A stretch of 64,000 nucleotides of DNA, taken from contig NZ_VFQF01000003.1 of assembly GCF_006717145.1 (NCBI RefSeq), forward strand, positions 682,001-746,000. Reading direction: 5' to 3'. The DNA comes from Humibacillus xanthopallidus. Lineage in GTDB: Bacteria > Actinomycetota > Actinomycetes > Actinomycetales > Dermatophilaceae. Below the pieces are notes generated by a model, which did no database searches, had not been told where the DNA came from, and was given only the letters and a program-made list of their open reading frames with translations. Made by a program: the position numbers and the translations under genes. This document shows positions 24,035 through 33,161 of this stretch, piece after piece (within the stretch, counting starts at the first letter, position 1; each line of letters opens with the position of its first letter).

Positions 24035-25717
24035 TCACGGCGGCAGGAGGTGCACGGCCGTCGCCGGCGGGTCGGAGAAGCTGAGCGCCAGCTGTTCGAT
24101 GGCCTGGTCGCGGGCGGTCAGCCGTCCCTCGTGCTGACGCAGGTGCTCCTCCCAGGTCGAGACCCAGAACTGCTCGACGAACCTGTCCCGGTGCTCCGCG
24201 TCGCGGTAGAGCTCCCACCGGGTCGCGCCGCTGCGTAGCCGCGATCGGCGCATCTCGCCCATCGCATCCAGCCATTGCGGCTCCCGTTCGGGGGCGACGG
24301 TGTAGGTCACCGCGATCTGCACCGGTCCCACCGACGGGTCGGGTGTCAGGGCGACCCGGGCCTCACCCCAGTACGCGAGCGGGTCGAGGGCGTCTGCGGA
24401 CGCGTCGGGGACCCGCCAGATCAGCCCGGTGCCGGCGGCGGCCGCTGCCAGCACCGCCGTGACGACGAACGTGGCGAACAGGTCGACCTGGTTGGCCACG
24501 AGCCCCCAGAGCACGGCGCCGAGGGCCTGGCAGCCGGTGAAGACCATCGTCCAGATCGCCATGCCCCGGGCCATGACCCACCCGGGCAGGAACAGCTGCA
24601 GCTCCCCGACCAGGGTGGAGATCGTCGTCGTCCAGGCCAGGCCCGCGGCCACCAGGATCAACAGGGCCGCGGCGAAGCCCTGCACCACGACCAGCGCCAG
24701 CAGGGTCGTCGCCATCAGCAGACCGGCGGCGGTGAGAGTCGCGTTGGTCGACAGCACCCGACGCACCCTGCCGAGCACGAGCGCGCCGGCGATCGCTCCG
24801 AGCCCCAGCGCCGCGAACATCACTCCGTACCCGCCGGCTCCGACGCCCAGCAGGCGCGTGGCGACCAGCGGCAGCAACGCCCACAACGCCGACGCCGGCA
24901 GCAGGAACACCGCCAGCCGCAGCAGCACGCGTCTGACGTCGGTGTCGTGCCACGCGTAACGCCCACCTGCGCGCAGCGCCGGCCAGAACCGTTCCCGGGC
25001 GCTGGTGGCTCTGGACGGGCGGCGATGCCAGAACAGCAGGGCGATACCCAGCGGGATGACCGACAGCGCGTTCAACGCGAAGACGGCCGCCACCCCGAAC
25101 TGCGCGATGACCAGACCCGCCAGGGCGGGACCGGCCGCCCGGGAGACGTTCACCCCGACCATCTCCAACCGTGCCGCCGACCGGATCTGGTGGCGCGGCA
25201 CGAGCTCGGGCGTGCTGGCCTGCCAGGCCGGCAGCTGCACCGCGGCCCCCACCCCGAGCAGCAACGTGAACACGAGAAGGAGCGATGGTGGCATGTGCCC
25301 GGCCAGGGTCAGCACGAGCAGAGACGCGCCGGCGAGGAGGAAGTAGACCTGCACCGCGAAGAGCAGCCAGCGCTTGTCGAAGGAGTCCGCCAGCACCCCC
25401 GCCGGCACAGACAGCACCATCACTGGCAGCGTGTTCGCCACCTGCACCAGCGCCACCACCGCCGCGGCGTTCGGTGAGTCGACGAGCAGCCACTGAGCAC
25501 CCAGCGTCTGCATCCAGGTGCCCATCCCGGAGATCAGCACTCCGACCCACAACCACGCAAACATCCTCTGCCGCAACGGTGCCCATGGGGAGGACTCCAG
25601 GCTCGCCCTGACCCCGGAAGCTGCGGCAGCCGTCCGGATCCCCTCCTCCCCGGGGGCAGGGGAGCGATCATCCCGCCGAGGGGGACCCGGCAGACCCTCA
25701 CCTCGCGGGGTGCTCAT
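24035..25717 (-). CDS. MFS transporter (EntS-like) with C-terminal monooxygenase-like domain
   Basis: A 560-aa membrane protein. About 45 polar residues precede twelve predicted membrane spans (about 48-435). These include the MFS loop GVLADSFDKRW and the GPALAGLVIAQFG repeat, placing it with MFS_3-type exporters. The last 110 residues (about 450-560: VQIAVTYTVAPEREPQWLDAM, RSGATRWELYRDAEHRDRF, EHLRQHEGRL) resemble an antibiotic-biosynthesis-monooxygenase/dimeric alpha-beta barrel domain, a known fusion in this group. TAGCGT six bases before ATG 25717 suggests leaderless expression. Divergent from an aldo/keto reductase. Substrate unknown. Confidence 0.85.
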   Translation of the reverse strand: MSTPRGEGLPGPPRRDDRSPAPGEEGIRTAAAASGVRASLESSPWAPLRQRMFAWLWVGVLISGMGTWMQTLGAQWLLVDSPNAAAVVALVQVANTLPVMVLSVPAGVLADSFDKRWLLFAVQVYFLLAGASLLVLTLAGHMPPSLLLVFTLLLGVGAAVQLPAWQASTPELVPRHQIRSAARLEMVGVNVSRAAGPALAGLVIAQFGVAAVFALNALSVIPLGIALLFWHRRPSRATSARERFWPALRAGGRYAWHDTDVRRVLLRLAVFLLPASALWALLPLVATRLLGVGAGGYGVMFAALGLGAIAGALVLGRVRRVLSTNATLTAAGLLMATTLLALVVVQGFAAALLILVAAGLAWTTTISTLVGELQLFLPGWVMARGMAIWTMVFTGCQALGAVLWGLVANQVDLFATFVVTAVLAAAAAGTGLIWRVPDASADALDPLAYWGEARVALTPDPSVGPVQIAVTYTVAPEREPQWLDAMGEMRRSRLRSGATRWELYRDAEHRDRFVEQFWVSTWEEHLRQHEGRLTARDQAIEQLALSFSDPPATAVHLLPP

Positions 25718-25854
25718 GCCTCCACGCTATGAGTCGACGAAGCGGACTGGGAGGTGCTGTCAGTACCCCCTTCGGATCGGCTCGTCGACAGTCGGGCGAG
25801 GGGGGTAACGCCAGTCCCTCCCACAGGGCAGGTCGCGCGCCTACGGTCGAAGGC

Positions 25855-26733
25855 ATGACGCCACTGCAGCTGAACAACCACGTCGAGATGCCCGCCATCG
25901 GGCTCGGGGTCTTCCAGACACCGCCCGACGAGACCCGCGACGCCGTCGAGGCGGCCCTGGCGACCGGGTACCGCCACATCGACACGGCCGCCGCATACGG
26001 CAACGAGCGGGAGGTCGGCGACGCCGTCCGCAGCTCCGGCGTCGCCCGTGACGACGTCTTCCTCGAGACGAAGATCTGGATCAGCGACTACGGCTACGAC
26101 CAGACTCTGCACGGCTTCGACAAGAGCGCCGCCAAGCTCGGTGTCGAGCAGATCGACCTCCTCATCCTGCACCAGGCCCTTCCCTCCGACTTCGACAGCA
26201 CCCTCGAGGCCTACCGAGCCCTCGAATCGCTGCTCGAGGCCGGCAAGGTCCGCGCCATCGGTGTCAGCAACTTCATGGTGGACCACCTGACCGCCCTGCT
26301 GGAGACCGCGAAGGTTGTGCCTGCTGTCAACCAGATCGAGGTCCACCCGTACTTCCAGCAGAAGCGGGTCCAGGAGTTCGGCGCGGCGCACGGGATCCTC
26401 ACCCAGGCGTGGTCGCCGATCGGTGGGATCACCTTCTACCGCGACGGGCGCCATGCCAGCACCCTGCAGGACCCCGTCATCGGCGGCATCGCCGCCACGC
26501 ACGGTAGGAGCCCGGCGCAGGTGATGCTGCGCTGGCACCTGCAGCGCGGCCGCTCCGTCATCCCCAAGTCGACCAAGGCACACCGCATCGCCGAGAACTT
26601 CGACGTCTTCGACTTCGACCTGAGCGATGCCGAGCTGACCGCCATCGACGCTCTGGACACCGGCCAGCGAGGCGGCCCCGAGCCAGCCGACATCACGCTC
26701 GAAGCCTTCGGGCGCCCCATCCCCGAGGCCTGA
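25855..26733 (+). CDS. aldo/keto reductase (DkgA-like)
   Basis: A NADPH-dependent carbonyl reductase of 292 aa with a (beta/alpha)8 fold. The catalytic tetrad is visible: Asp and Tyr in GYRHIDTAAAYGNEREVG, Lys in LETKIWI, His in LLILHQALP. The cofactor-binding tail VIPKSTKAHRIAENFDVFDF is intact. The closest pattern is the 2,5-diketogluconate reductase/methylglyoxal reductase subgroup. TACGGT seven bases before ATG 25855 suggests a leaderless mRNA; no strong ribosome site is present. Divergent from the MFS gene with 137 bases between. Confidence 0.93.
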   Translation: MTPLQLNNHVEMPAIGLGVFQTPPDETRDAVEAALATGYRHIDTAAAYGNEREVGDAVRSSGVARDDVFLETKIWISDYGYDQTLHGFDKSAAKLGVEQIDLLILHQALPSDFDSTLEAYRALESLLEAGKVRAIGVSNFMVDHLTALLETAKVVPAVNQIEVHPYFQQKRVQEFGAAHGILTQAWSPIGGITFYRDGRHASTLQDPVIGGIAATHGRSPAQVMLRWHLQRGRSVIPKSTKAHRIAENFDVFDFDLSDAELTAIDALDTGQRGGPEPADITLEAFGRPIPEA

Positions 26734-26774
26734 CCGGTGGAACGCCAGTCAGGACTCTGCTGACTGGCCACCCG

Positions 26775-27308
26775 CTAGTTCTCAGGGCGGAACGGCGTCG
26801 TCGCCACGGTGACTCTGCCTCCTGAGCTGCTCATGATCGTCACGGTCAGGGGATCCGTCGGCTCATATGCGAAGACGGTGCCGCCGTAGCGTTGGCCGCC
26901 GCCGTTCTGGACCTCCCCGATGAGGGTGCCGTCCTGCCGGTAGGCGAGCAGGCGCGCCTGGCGGTCAGAGCTGTCTGCGCTGATCAGGAGCTGGCCCCCG
27001 CTGCTCGCGGTCGCGTTGGTCCAGCACTTGTCGACCCTGATGTGGTCGACGCCGCCGCGGCGCCCGGCATCGGCCCGGGCAGGGGAAACGGCAGTGGGCG
27101 CCGCAGTCGCTCCGGCATCGGGCACGGCCGTGATCCGCGCCCGGCCCGGTGTCACCGACATCGACGTGGTCGCGGCGGCGACCTGCGAGACGAGCGCACT
27201 CGACGCCTGCTGTGGTTGGGCACGATCGCCCCCGCAGGCACACAGAAGCCCGCCGGCGAGGGCGGCGGTGGCCGCGCAGAGCAGTCGCTGCAGTCGGTGA
27301 CCCGACAT
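26775..27308 (-). CDS. putative lipoprotein, function unknown
   Basis: A 177-aa protein with a lipoprotein-type signal (LLCAATAALAGGLLCACGG; lipidation cysteine about residue 25). A low-complexity Ala/Thr linker precedes a C-terminal domain of about 100 residues. This domain opens VDHIRVDKCWTNATASSGGQ and contains RQARLLAYRQDGTLIGEVQNG and DPLTVTIMSSSGGR, suggesting a small beta-rich domain. I do not recognise a family. It is on the same strand as, and 106 bases downstream of, the 888-aa Ig-domain protein, so it may share its transcript. Confidence 0.7.
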   Translation of the reverse strand: MSGHRLQRLLCAATAALAGGLLCACGGDRAQPQQASSALVSQVAAATTSMSVTPGRARITAVPDAGATAAPTAVSPARADAGRRGGVDHIRVDKCWTNATASSGGQLLISADSSDRQARLLAYRQDGTLIGEVQNGGGQRYGGTVFAYEPTDPLTVTIMSSSGGRVTVATTPFRPEN

Positions 27309-27414
27309 CGGAGACCTCCCGACTCGCTTGCCGCGGTGTCACGGTGTCACGGGATGCCGTGGCGGCTGTCGAGGCCGGGGGGAACGGCCTCGACAGCCAC
27401 CGGGGGGCGAAGTC

Positions 27415-30081
27415 CTACTGCCGGATCTTGTCGAGCCTCGACGGTGGGCTCGTGCCGATCACGGTTCCGGAGGCGTTGACCGCCTTCACCGTCAGGGGCG
27501 TCTGCGCACACGGGGTGGCATACGTTCCACCGAGGTTGCAGGCCGGCGGGGGTGCGCCGACTGCGGTGACGGTGAAGGAGCCCGGTGCGACCAGCGAGAC
27601 CGTGAGGTTCGCTGCACCGAGAGTGGCCGGGTCGAACATCGTGCCCTTCTCCGTGAGGTACGGCAGGAGCACCATCGAGCTGACCGTCGTGTCAGTCGAG
27701 GTCGCCGTCACGATCAGCCGTTGCTTCGACGTCCGGTACTCGACGGGGGTCAGGGTGATGTTGGTCGGCACCGCCGCCGTGACGGTGACCGTGAGGGTCG
27801 TGTCAGGCGAGGTTCCGTTGGCGTTCGTCGCCTTGACGGTGAAGCTGTAGGTGCCCGCCACGGTGGGCGTGAACTTCAGCTGGGACGTCCCGCTGGCGGT
27901 GGCCGCAGCAGGTGTCTGCGAGAGGGCCGGGTTCGCCGGGCCGGCCGTCTGGGTCCAGGCCCAGGTCGGCGCCGGCAGCGAGCTGCTGGAAGCCGTCACC
28001 GTCACCAGGTTGCCGGCCGTGACGGTCTGGTTCTGGATCGGGTCGATAGTCGGCGGGGGTGCCGGCTGGACGGTGATCGTGGTGGAGTCGGACGCCACCC
28101 CGCACGCGTTCGAGACGGTGAAGGTCAGGTGGTAGGTGCCTGCCGCGAGCCCTGTCGCCTTGAACGTCGGCGTGGTCGTGCTGGCGCCGGTGAGGGCGCT
28201 GCCCAGGTCCGTGCCTCCGACCGTGGTCCCCGCAGTCCACTGGAGCGTGAGCGGTGTCGACGCCCCTGCCGTCACGCTGCCGGACAGCGGGATGCTGGCG
28301 CCGTTCGCGACCGAGTAGGGCGCACCGTTGATCGTCGGCGTCGCGCAGACGACGGCGGGAGCCGCCACGCTGCTGGGCCACGGGTCGAGAACGCCGACCT
28401 TGACGCCCGTGAGCGAGGTGTAGCCGCCGTAGGCGAGGAACGGGATCGAGTTGAAGTTGTCCTCCGGGACCGCAGTGCCGGGGACGTTCTCCGGGAAGAT
28501 GTACTCGCCGATCGGGGCGTGGTACTGCCCGTAGTAGATGCCGTTGGCTGCCGTCTTGGCACCGGGCGTGCCAGGGACCTGGCTCGCGGGGTTCTCGTTG
28601 ATCGTGCCGGGAAGGAACTCCGACAGCCCGTCGACGACGGCCCGGACCTCACGCGTGGGCGGGATGAACTGGCCGGCAGGAGGCGGGGTGCAGGCCTTCT
28701 GCGTCGGGACTGTCGCGGTGCACGGCGGCCGGAAGCGCCAGCGGCCTCGCACTGCGCCACCAGGGGGGCCGGGGTCGGGCATGATCGTGCCCCACTCGCG
28801 GTCGCTCGTGGCGCCGGTGACCGGGTTGATGTCCACGCCGTAGAGGCGGATCATCCGCGACTCGTCCGTGGACATGCCCTCGAACCTCGTGCGCACCGCG
28901 GCCTCGCCGGCGCCGAAGATCGTGAGGCCTCCGGTGCCGATCAGCGACACGTCGACCGACACGTATGCCGGGTCGACCCCGGGCTGCGTGTAGATGCCCA
29001 GGCTGGCCACGATCGTGTGGGCCGAGATGTACTGCCCACCGTTGGCTCCACCGTCCTGGATGAGGTTGCCGGCGAAGTTGACGTAGTCACCGATCTCGAA
29101 CGGGGCCTGCTTGCGTGGGTCGGCGCAGGTGCCGCGTGCGCACGTGTTCGCGTCCACGTCGGCCGGGGAGTCCATGCGGAACATCGTGTACGCCGCACCC
29201 AGCACCGGCAGGGCCGGCTGCGGGGTGATGCCCGACGTGTCCGTGCCGTCGTAGACCGGCCGGTTGGACTGCGGGCACTCGGGGTCGTCGTTGGTCGAGG
29301 TCGGAGCGGTGCGCGGGATGCACATCGGGAAGCCGGTCTCGGCGAGGATGGTCGGGTTGTCCTGGTCGACCTGGAAGCGGTCGTCAGGTGACATGGCTCG
29401 CCCGAAGCGGCCGGAAGTCGTCGACCCGGAGATCGCGGGGTCGTTGATCCGCACCCGCGTGCCGGTGCCGGAGGCGCCCGGTGTGCCACCGACCTCCATC
29501 TCCCCGGTGCTGTAGTCGATGTAGTTGACGTAGCCGGCGCCGGAGTTGAGGTCCTGCTGGGCGATGTGGATCAGCCCGGCGATGTAGCGGTCGCTGCCCG
29601 CCTTGACGACGCGGTTGCCGACGACGTGGACCTCGTAGGTCGTGAGCGGCTTGGGGCTGTCACCGAGCGCCATTCCGGTCTGGGTCGGCCCGTAGGGCGC
29701 GGGTGCGTGGGTGAAGAGCTCCTGCCAGGTGAGTGCGCTGGCCGGGAGGATGACGACCGTCTCCTTGGGGACGACGACTGTGTGGCCGTCGAGGGTCAAG
29801 GTGCCGCCGGAGTGTGGGTCGCCCGCGGTGTCGAGCGTCGCCGTCTGGAGGAAGCCGGTGATGTCGAACTGGGTGCTCGAGGCCACCACCGGGTTGACCA
29901 CCGGCGCGATCGACGGGGCAACCGCCCCGTTCGCGGCACCGACTGCCACCGGCGCCAGCCCCCCGGCCAGTGCGATCGCGGCCAAGGCCGAGAAGAGACG
30001 GCGCCGCTGTCGCGCGCCACCTCCCACTCGCAGGCCGCTGGTGGAGCGCGCGATGCGCGCAGCTCCGGGTTGACTAGACAT
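27415..30081 (-). CDS. secreted 888-aa protein with Ig-like C-terminal repeats, unknown function
   Basis: An exported protein with an arginine-rich signal (RQRRRLFSALAAIALAGG, cleavage near residue 50). The N-terminal about 500 residues have no domain I recognise. They contain repeated beta-rich segments (FDITGFLQTATLD, GGTLTLDGHTVVVPKETVV, YVNYIDYSTGEMEVGG) and cysteines at MCIPRTAPTS, NTCARGTCADP and FRPPCTATV. Three Ig/PKD-like domains follow (about 565-655, 655-740, 745-850), with typical GTYHLTFTVSNACG and AGTYSFTVKATNANGTSPD. ATG 30081 has GGAGGACG upstream. It is near a two-component system and a Tat-exported multicopper oxidase, suggesting an extracellular matrix or redox role; this is inference. 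Confidence 0.8.
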   Translation of the reverse strand: MSSQPGAARIARSTSGLRVGGGARQRRRLFSALAAIALAGGLAPVAVGAANGAVAPSIAPVVNPVVASSTQFDITGFLQTATLDTAGDPHSGGTLTLDGHTVVVPKETVVILPASALTWQELFTHAPAPYGPTQTGMALGDSPKPLTTYEVHVVGNRVVKAGSDRYIAGLIHIAQQDLNSGAGYVNYIDYSTGEMEVGGTPGASGTGTRVRINDPAISGSTTSGRFGRAMSPDDRFQVDQDNPTILAETGFPMCIPRTAPTSTNDDPECPQSNRPVYDGTDTSGITPQPALPVLGAAYTMFRMDSPADVDANTCARGTCADPRKQAPFEIGDYVNFAGNLIQDGGANGGQYISAHTIVASLGIYTQPGVDPAYVSVDVSLIGTGGLTIFGAGEAAVRTRFEGMSTDESRMIRLYGVDINPVTGATSDREWGTIMPDPGPPGGAVRGRWRFRPPCTATVPTQKACTPPPAGQFIPPTREVRAVVDGLSEFLPGTINENPASQVPGTPGAKTAANGIYYGQYHAPIGEYIFPENVPGTAVPEDNFNSIPFLAYGGYTSLTGVKVGVLDPWPSSVAAPAVVCATPTINGAPYSVANGASIPLSGSVTAGASTPLTLQWTAGTTVGGTDLGSALTGASTTTPTFKATGLAAGTYHLTFTVSNACGVASDSTTITVQPAPPPTIDPIQNQTVTAGNLVTVTASSSSLPAPTWAWTQTAGPANPALSQTPAAATASGTSQLKFTPTVAGTYSFTVKATNANGTSPDTTLTVTVTAAVPTNITLTPVEYRTSKQRLIVTATSTDTTVSSMVLLPYLTEKGTMFDPATLGAANLTVSLVAPGSFTVTAVGAPPPACNLGGTYATPCAQTPLTVKAVNASGTVIGTSPPSRLDKIRQ

Positions 30082-30524
30082 TGTCGTCCTCCGTCCGTTT
30101 CCTGCCGTGTTGACGCGCGTTGACGTGCGTTGATGTGCGCTGGACGGGCCTGTACGAGCGACTGCCCCCGTCGCGGCACGACGTGCGGCGTGATCGCCGC
30201 AAGATCCCCCCTCAAGGATGTGAACTCCATGGTGGCTTCGGCGGCAGCGGCGAGCATGCGCCACGGTGGGGGGCTCCACTCCCCGAGAATTGGGGGACGC
30301 GGCCCACCTGAACCCGGCGGCATCCGCCCAGTTTTGGGGGAGCGCTCACCCCGATCGTGGCGGGCTCTTGTCACACCGGGCACTGCAATGATCAAGTGGC
30401 GGTGGAGAATCCGCGTTCGCGCTGCACGGTCCGCGCGCCGACACGGCATCCGCGACGTCCTCGAGACCAGGACTTCGCACCAGGGCCGCGAAGGCGGCCT
30501 CGCCCTGAGACAGGTGGTGAATGC
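30082..30524. promoter_or_regulatory. divergent regulatory region of the Ig-protein and receiver genes
   Basis: A gene-free interval of about 440 bases. It contains CCGAGAATTGGGGG (30283-30296) and a weaker CCCAGTTTTGGGGG (30327-30340). The same motif recurs inverted at 36752-36765 in front of the SARP gene. A frame open across part of it has no family resemblance. Confidence 0.45.
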
Positions 30525-30911
30525 GTGGTGCGGGTACTCATCGTCGACGACGTGCTCATCCTGAGGATCGGGCTCGCGTCGCTCCTCAGTCTGGAGCCGG
30601 ATCTCGAGATCTGCGGTTCGGCGGGCAGCGGTGAGCAGGGCATCGAGGTCGCGAGGGAGACGTGCCCCGACGTGGTCCTCATGGACATCCGGATGCCCGG
30701 CATGGACGGGGTCGAGGCGACGCGCCAGATCCGGCACGACCTTCCGGCGACCCAGGTCGTCGTCCTGACGGGCGAGCCCTCCCTCCAGGGAAGGCAGGCT
30801 GCCCTCGAGGCGGGGGCGGCGGCATACGTCGTCAAGGACGCCGCCCCGGCGACGGTGCTCGAGGCGGTGCGCAGCGCCTGGAGCGCTCGCCCGCCGGGGT
30901 ATGCCGTCTGA
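30525..30911 (+). CDS. stand-alone receiver-domain response regulator
   Basis: A 128-aa CheY-like receiver. Acidic pocket VDD (8-9), phospho-acceptor Asp54 in VLMDIRMPGMDG, Thr in VLTGEPS and Lys about 104 in YVVKDA are all present. NarL relatives continue into a LuxR-type helix-turn-helix, but this protein stops right after the receiver. Its last residues (SARPPGYAV) and stop codon are encoded by the first copy of a 37-bp repeat. It could be a phosphate sink or a truncated regulator. Start is GTG 30525 or 30528. Convergent with the histidine kinase gene. Confidence 0.8.
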   Translation: MVRVLIVDDVLILRIGLASLLSLEPDLEICGSAGSGEQGIEVARETCPDVVLMDIRMPGMDGVEATRQIRHDLPATQVVVLTGEPSLQGRQAALEAGAAAYVVKDAAPATVLEAVRSAWSARPPGYAV

Positions 30912-30956
30912 CCGGGTCAGCGCTCGTCCGCCGGGGTATGCCGTCCGGCCCGGTCG
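30883..30956 (+). repeat. two tandem 37-bp repeats carrying GTATGCCG
   Basis: Copies at 30883-30919 and 30920-30956 differ at a few positions. Both contain CCGCCGGGGTATGCCGTC, the extended form of the dispersed octamer also seen at 5732 and 10820. Copy 1 supplies the receiver gene's last codons and stop. Confidence 0.85.
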
Positions 30957-30975
30957 GCGGTCGGGCGCAGTGGGC

Positions 30976-32316
30976 TCAGGGTTGCCAGTCGCTCGAGAAG
31001 CTCAGCGGGAACCGGGCCACGAGCCGGGTGCCGCCCCCGTCACGGTCCTCCAGTGACAGCTCTCCTCCGATGTCGGCGAGGGTGTCCTCGAGGAGGCGCA
31101 GCCCGAGGTGTCCCTCGGCTGCCGGCTCTGCAGTGGGGCCTACCCCGTCGTCGGTGACGGTGACCACGGCCTTCTCGTCCTCGACTGCAGCGACAAGGTC
31201 GGCACGCGATGCGTGGGCATGCTTGACGACGTTGCGAAGTCCTTCTCGCAGAATGCGATAGCTCAGCTGGATCACCTCCTTCGACACACCGTCGAACTCG
31301 GCTGCCACGTCGACTCCGACCGTGACGCCTGACGCGTGGGCGCGCGTCGACAGCACGCCCAGCGCCGCGATCAGGCCCTTGCGTGAGGGGTCGGCGGGAT
31401 AGAGGTCGGTCACCAGCCCGCGGAGCGAGGCGATGTCCTTCGCGAGAGCCGGCCGCACGACCTCCACGACCTCGCGGGCCTCATGGGCCTCCGGCGGAAG
31501 CTCGTCGAGGATGACGGGGAGCGCGTAGCCGAGGGCGCTGAGGTCCTGGATCAGGCCGTCGTGGAGGTCCTCCGCCATGCGGCGACGCTCCAGGTCGGAC
31601 GCCGCCAGCGCGTGCCGCAGCATCGCACTGCGCTCGGCCTGCGCGCGTTCGACCCGGCGAGCGAGGGAGAGGGCGAGCGGCAGGACGAAGAGAGTGAGGA
31701 TCAGCATCGAACCCACGGCGAGGGCCGTGAGCCGACCCAGGATGAGGCTCTGGTCGCTGTCGAGACGGTCGGTCGACCAGTAGGACTCGATGACGACGGG
31801 TTGCTGGTCGGCGTCGACGGCGCCGGCGTAGACCTCGAGGAGCCGGCCCGCCCCCCGTTCCTCGATGTTCTCCACCTTGCTCAGGTCGGAGAGGTCGGCG
31901 ACGACGTTCGACGTGCCGAAGAGCGCCACGATCTCGTCGTCCATCGTGAAGGTCCTGCCGATGAGGTCCTGCTCGTCCGACCAGATGACCTTGCCGTCAC
32001 TGGACCAGAGCTTCACGTGCACGATGGAGCCGTCGCGAAGCCGTGACTCGACGACCGTGACCAGGCCGGTGGAGGCCGTGGCGTCGCCGGTCCGAACTGC
32101 CTTGTTGACGAAGGGCGCCGCGACGTTTCGGGCGAACGTCCCTCCGCGCAGGCTCGCCTCGTGCAAGGCGATGTCGGCAGAGAGCGCGCGAGCCACGAGG
32201 ACGACGGCCACGGCGACGAGGACGAACGCGACGAGACTCCACAGCGCGAACCGCGTGAGCGCCTGACGGGCAATGGGTTTCGACCCATGCCCTCGCCGGA
32301 GCCGGAGCCTAGTCAC
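30976..32316 (-). CDS. sensor histidine kinase (NarX/HisKA_3 type)
   Basis: A 446-aa membrane kinase. The first membrane span (about 20-43) is followed by an extracytoplasmic sensor region (about 45-190) and a second span (about 195-220). A HisKA_3 dimerisation domain with His252 in RRMAEDLHDGLIQDL comes next, then a HATPase domain (LREGLRNVVKHAHASRAD N-box, VTDDGVG, GHLGLRLL). The GTG start overlaps the stop of the preceding NarL-type regulator by 8 bases (GTGACTAG), so the pair is translationally coupled. Signal unknown; position next to a multicopper oxidase suggests a redox or metal cue. Confidence 0.93.
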   Translation of the reverse strand: MTRLRLRRGHGSKPIARQALTRFALWSLVAFVLVAVAVVLVARALSADIALHEASLRGGTFARNVAAPFVNKAVRTGDATASTGLVTVVESRLRDGSIVHVKLWSSDGKVIWSDEQDLIGRTFTMDDEIVALFGTSNVVADLSDLSKVENIEERGAGRLLEVYAGAVDADQQPVVIESYWSTDRLDSDQSLILGRLTALAVGSMLILTLFVLPLALSLARRVERAQAERSAMLRHALAASDLERRRMAEDLHDGLIQDLSALGYALPVILDELPPEAHEAREVVEVVRPALAKDIASLRGLVTDLYPADPSRKGLIAALGVLSTRAHASGVTVGVDVAAEFDGVSKEVIQLSYRILREGLRNVVKHAHASRADLVAAVEDEKAVVTVTDDGVGPTAEPAAEGHLGLRLLEDTLADIGGELSLEDRDGGGTRLVARFPLSFSSDWQP

Positions 32317-32983
32317 GAGGCGTGGTTGACACGAGCCCGATCCGGCTCGCCGTCACCACTGCCTCGAGCTGCGAGTGCGCGTGGAGCTTGCGCAGCAGGC
32401 TCTTGACGTAGCCACGACAGGTCGAGAGCGAGATGCCCAGGTCTCTTGCGATCATGACGGCATCGGCCCCGTCGGAGAGCCGGCGCAGGACGTCCTCCTC
32501 GCGGGGCGTGAGCCGGGGGACGGGCGGTCCTCGCCGCGGTTCGCCGGATCGCACGAGGTTGCGCATGAGTACGGGGTTGACCGCGAAGCCCGTCCGCGTC
32601 GACGAGCGAACGGCCGCGAGGATCTCGTCGAGCGAGCCGTCCTTGGGCAGCAGCGCGCACGCGCCCGCGTTGACCGCCCGGGTGAGCAGCGTCTGGTCGA
32701 TGAAGGCGCTGAGCACGATGATGCGCACGTCGGGTGCAGCGCGTGCCAGGTCGGCGGCCACCTCGATCCCGTCGTCGTCACCCAGCCGGACGTCCATGAG
32801 GACGACGTCCGGCTTCCAGTGCGCGGCCATGGCACGGGCTTGCGCCCCGTTGACGGCAGTGGCGACGCAGTGCATGTCCGACTCGCGGTTGATCGCGAGC
32901 CCGATGGCGTCTGCGAGCACCCCGTGGTCGTCGACGATCAGCACCGATGTCTGCTCGCTGTCGAGACATGGTGAAGTCTCCAT
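32309..32983 (-). CDS. NarL/LuxR-family response regulator
   Basis: A 224-aa DNA-binding partner of the adjacent kinase. The receiver (about 13-130) has Asp64 in VVLMDVRLGDDDG and Lys in LLPKDG. The LuxR helix-turn-helix (about 155-215) reads LTPREEDVLRRLSDGADAVM, then IARDLGISLSTCRGYVKSLL. ATG 32983 has GGGAGG 5 bases upstream; the longer frame is unsupported. It is the first gene of a two-gene operon with the kinase, transcribed away from the multicopper oxidase. Likely targets are the flanking secreted-protein genes, but no binding site is proven. Confidence 0.94.
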   Translation of the reverse strand: METSPCLDSEQTSVLIVDDHGVLADAIGLAINRESDMHCVATAVNGAQARAMAAHWKPDVVLMDVRLGDDDGIEVAADLARAAPDVRIIVLSAFIDQTLLTRAVNAGACALLPKDGSLDEILAAVRSSTRTGFAVNPVLMRNLVRSGEPRRGPPVPRLTPREEDVLRRLSDGADAVMIARDLGISLSTCRGYVKSLLRKLHAHSQLEAVVTASRIGLVSTTPRD

Positions 32984-33161
32984 AGGCACCTCCCCCCCGG
33001 GAGCATCTGATCCGCTCAGTATCAGGCAGGAGATGGGGGCTGTCTCGCGAATTGCGTTCTGACGACTGGTTGTCCGCATTTGCCCACTGCGGAGAGGCGC
33101 GCGGCCTCGCACCCCGAGGTTCTCCCGAGGCCGGCTCCTCACCATGTCGACCAATGGAAGA

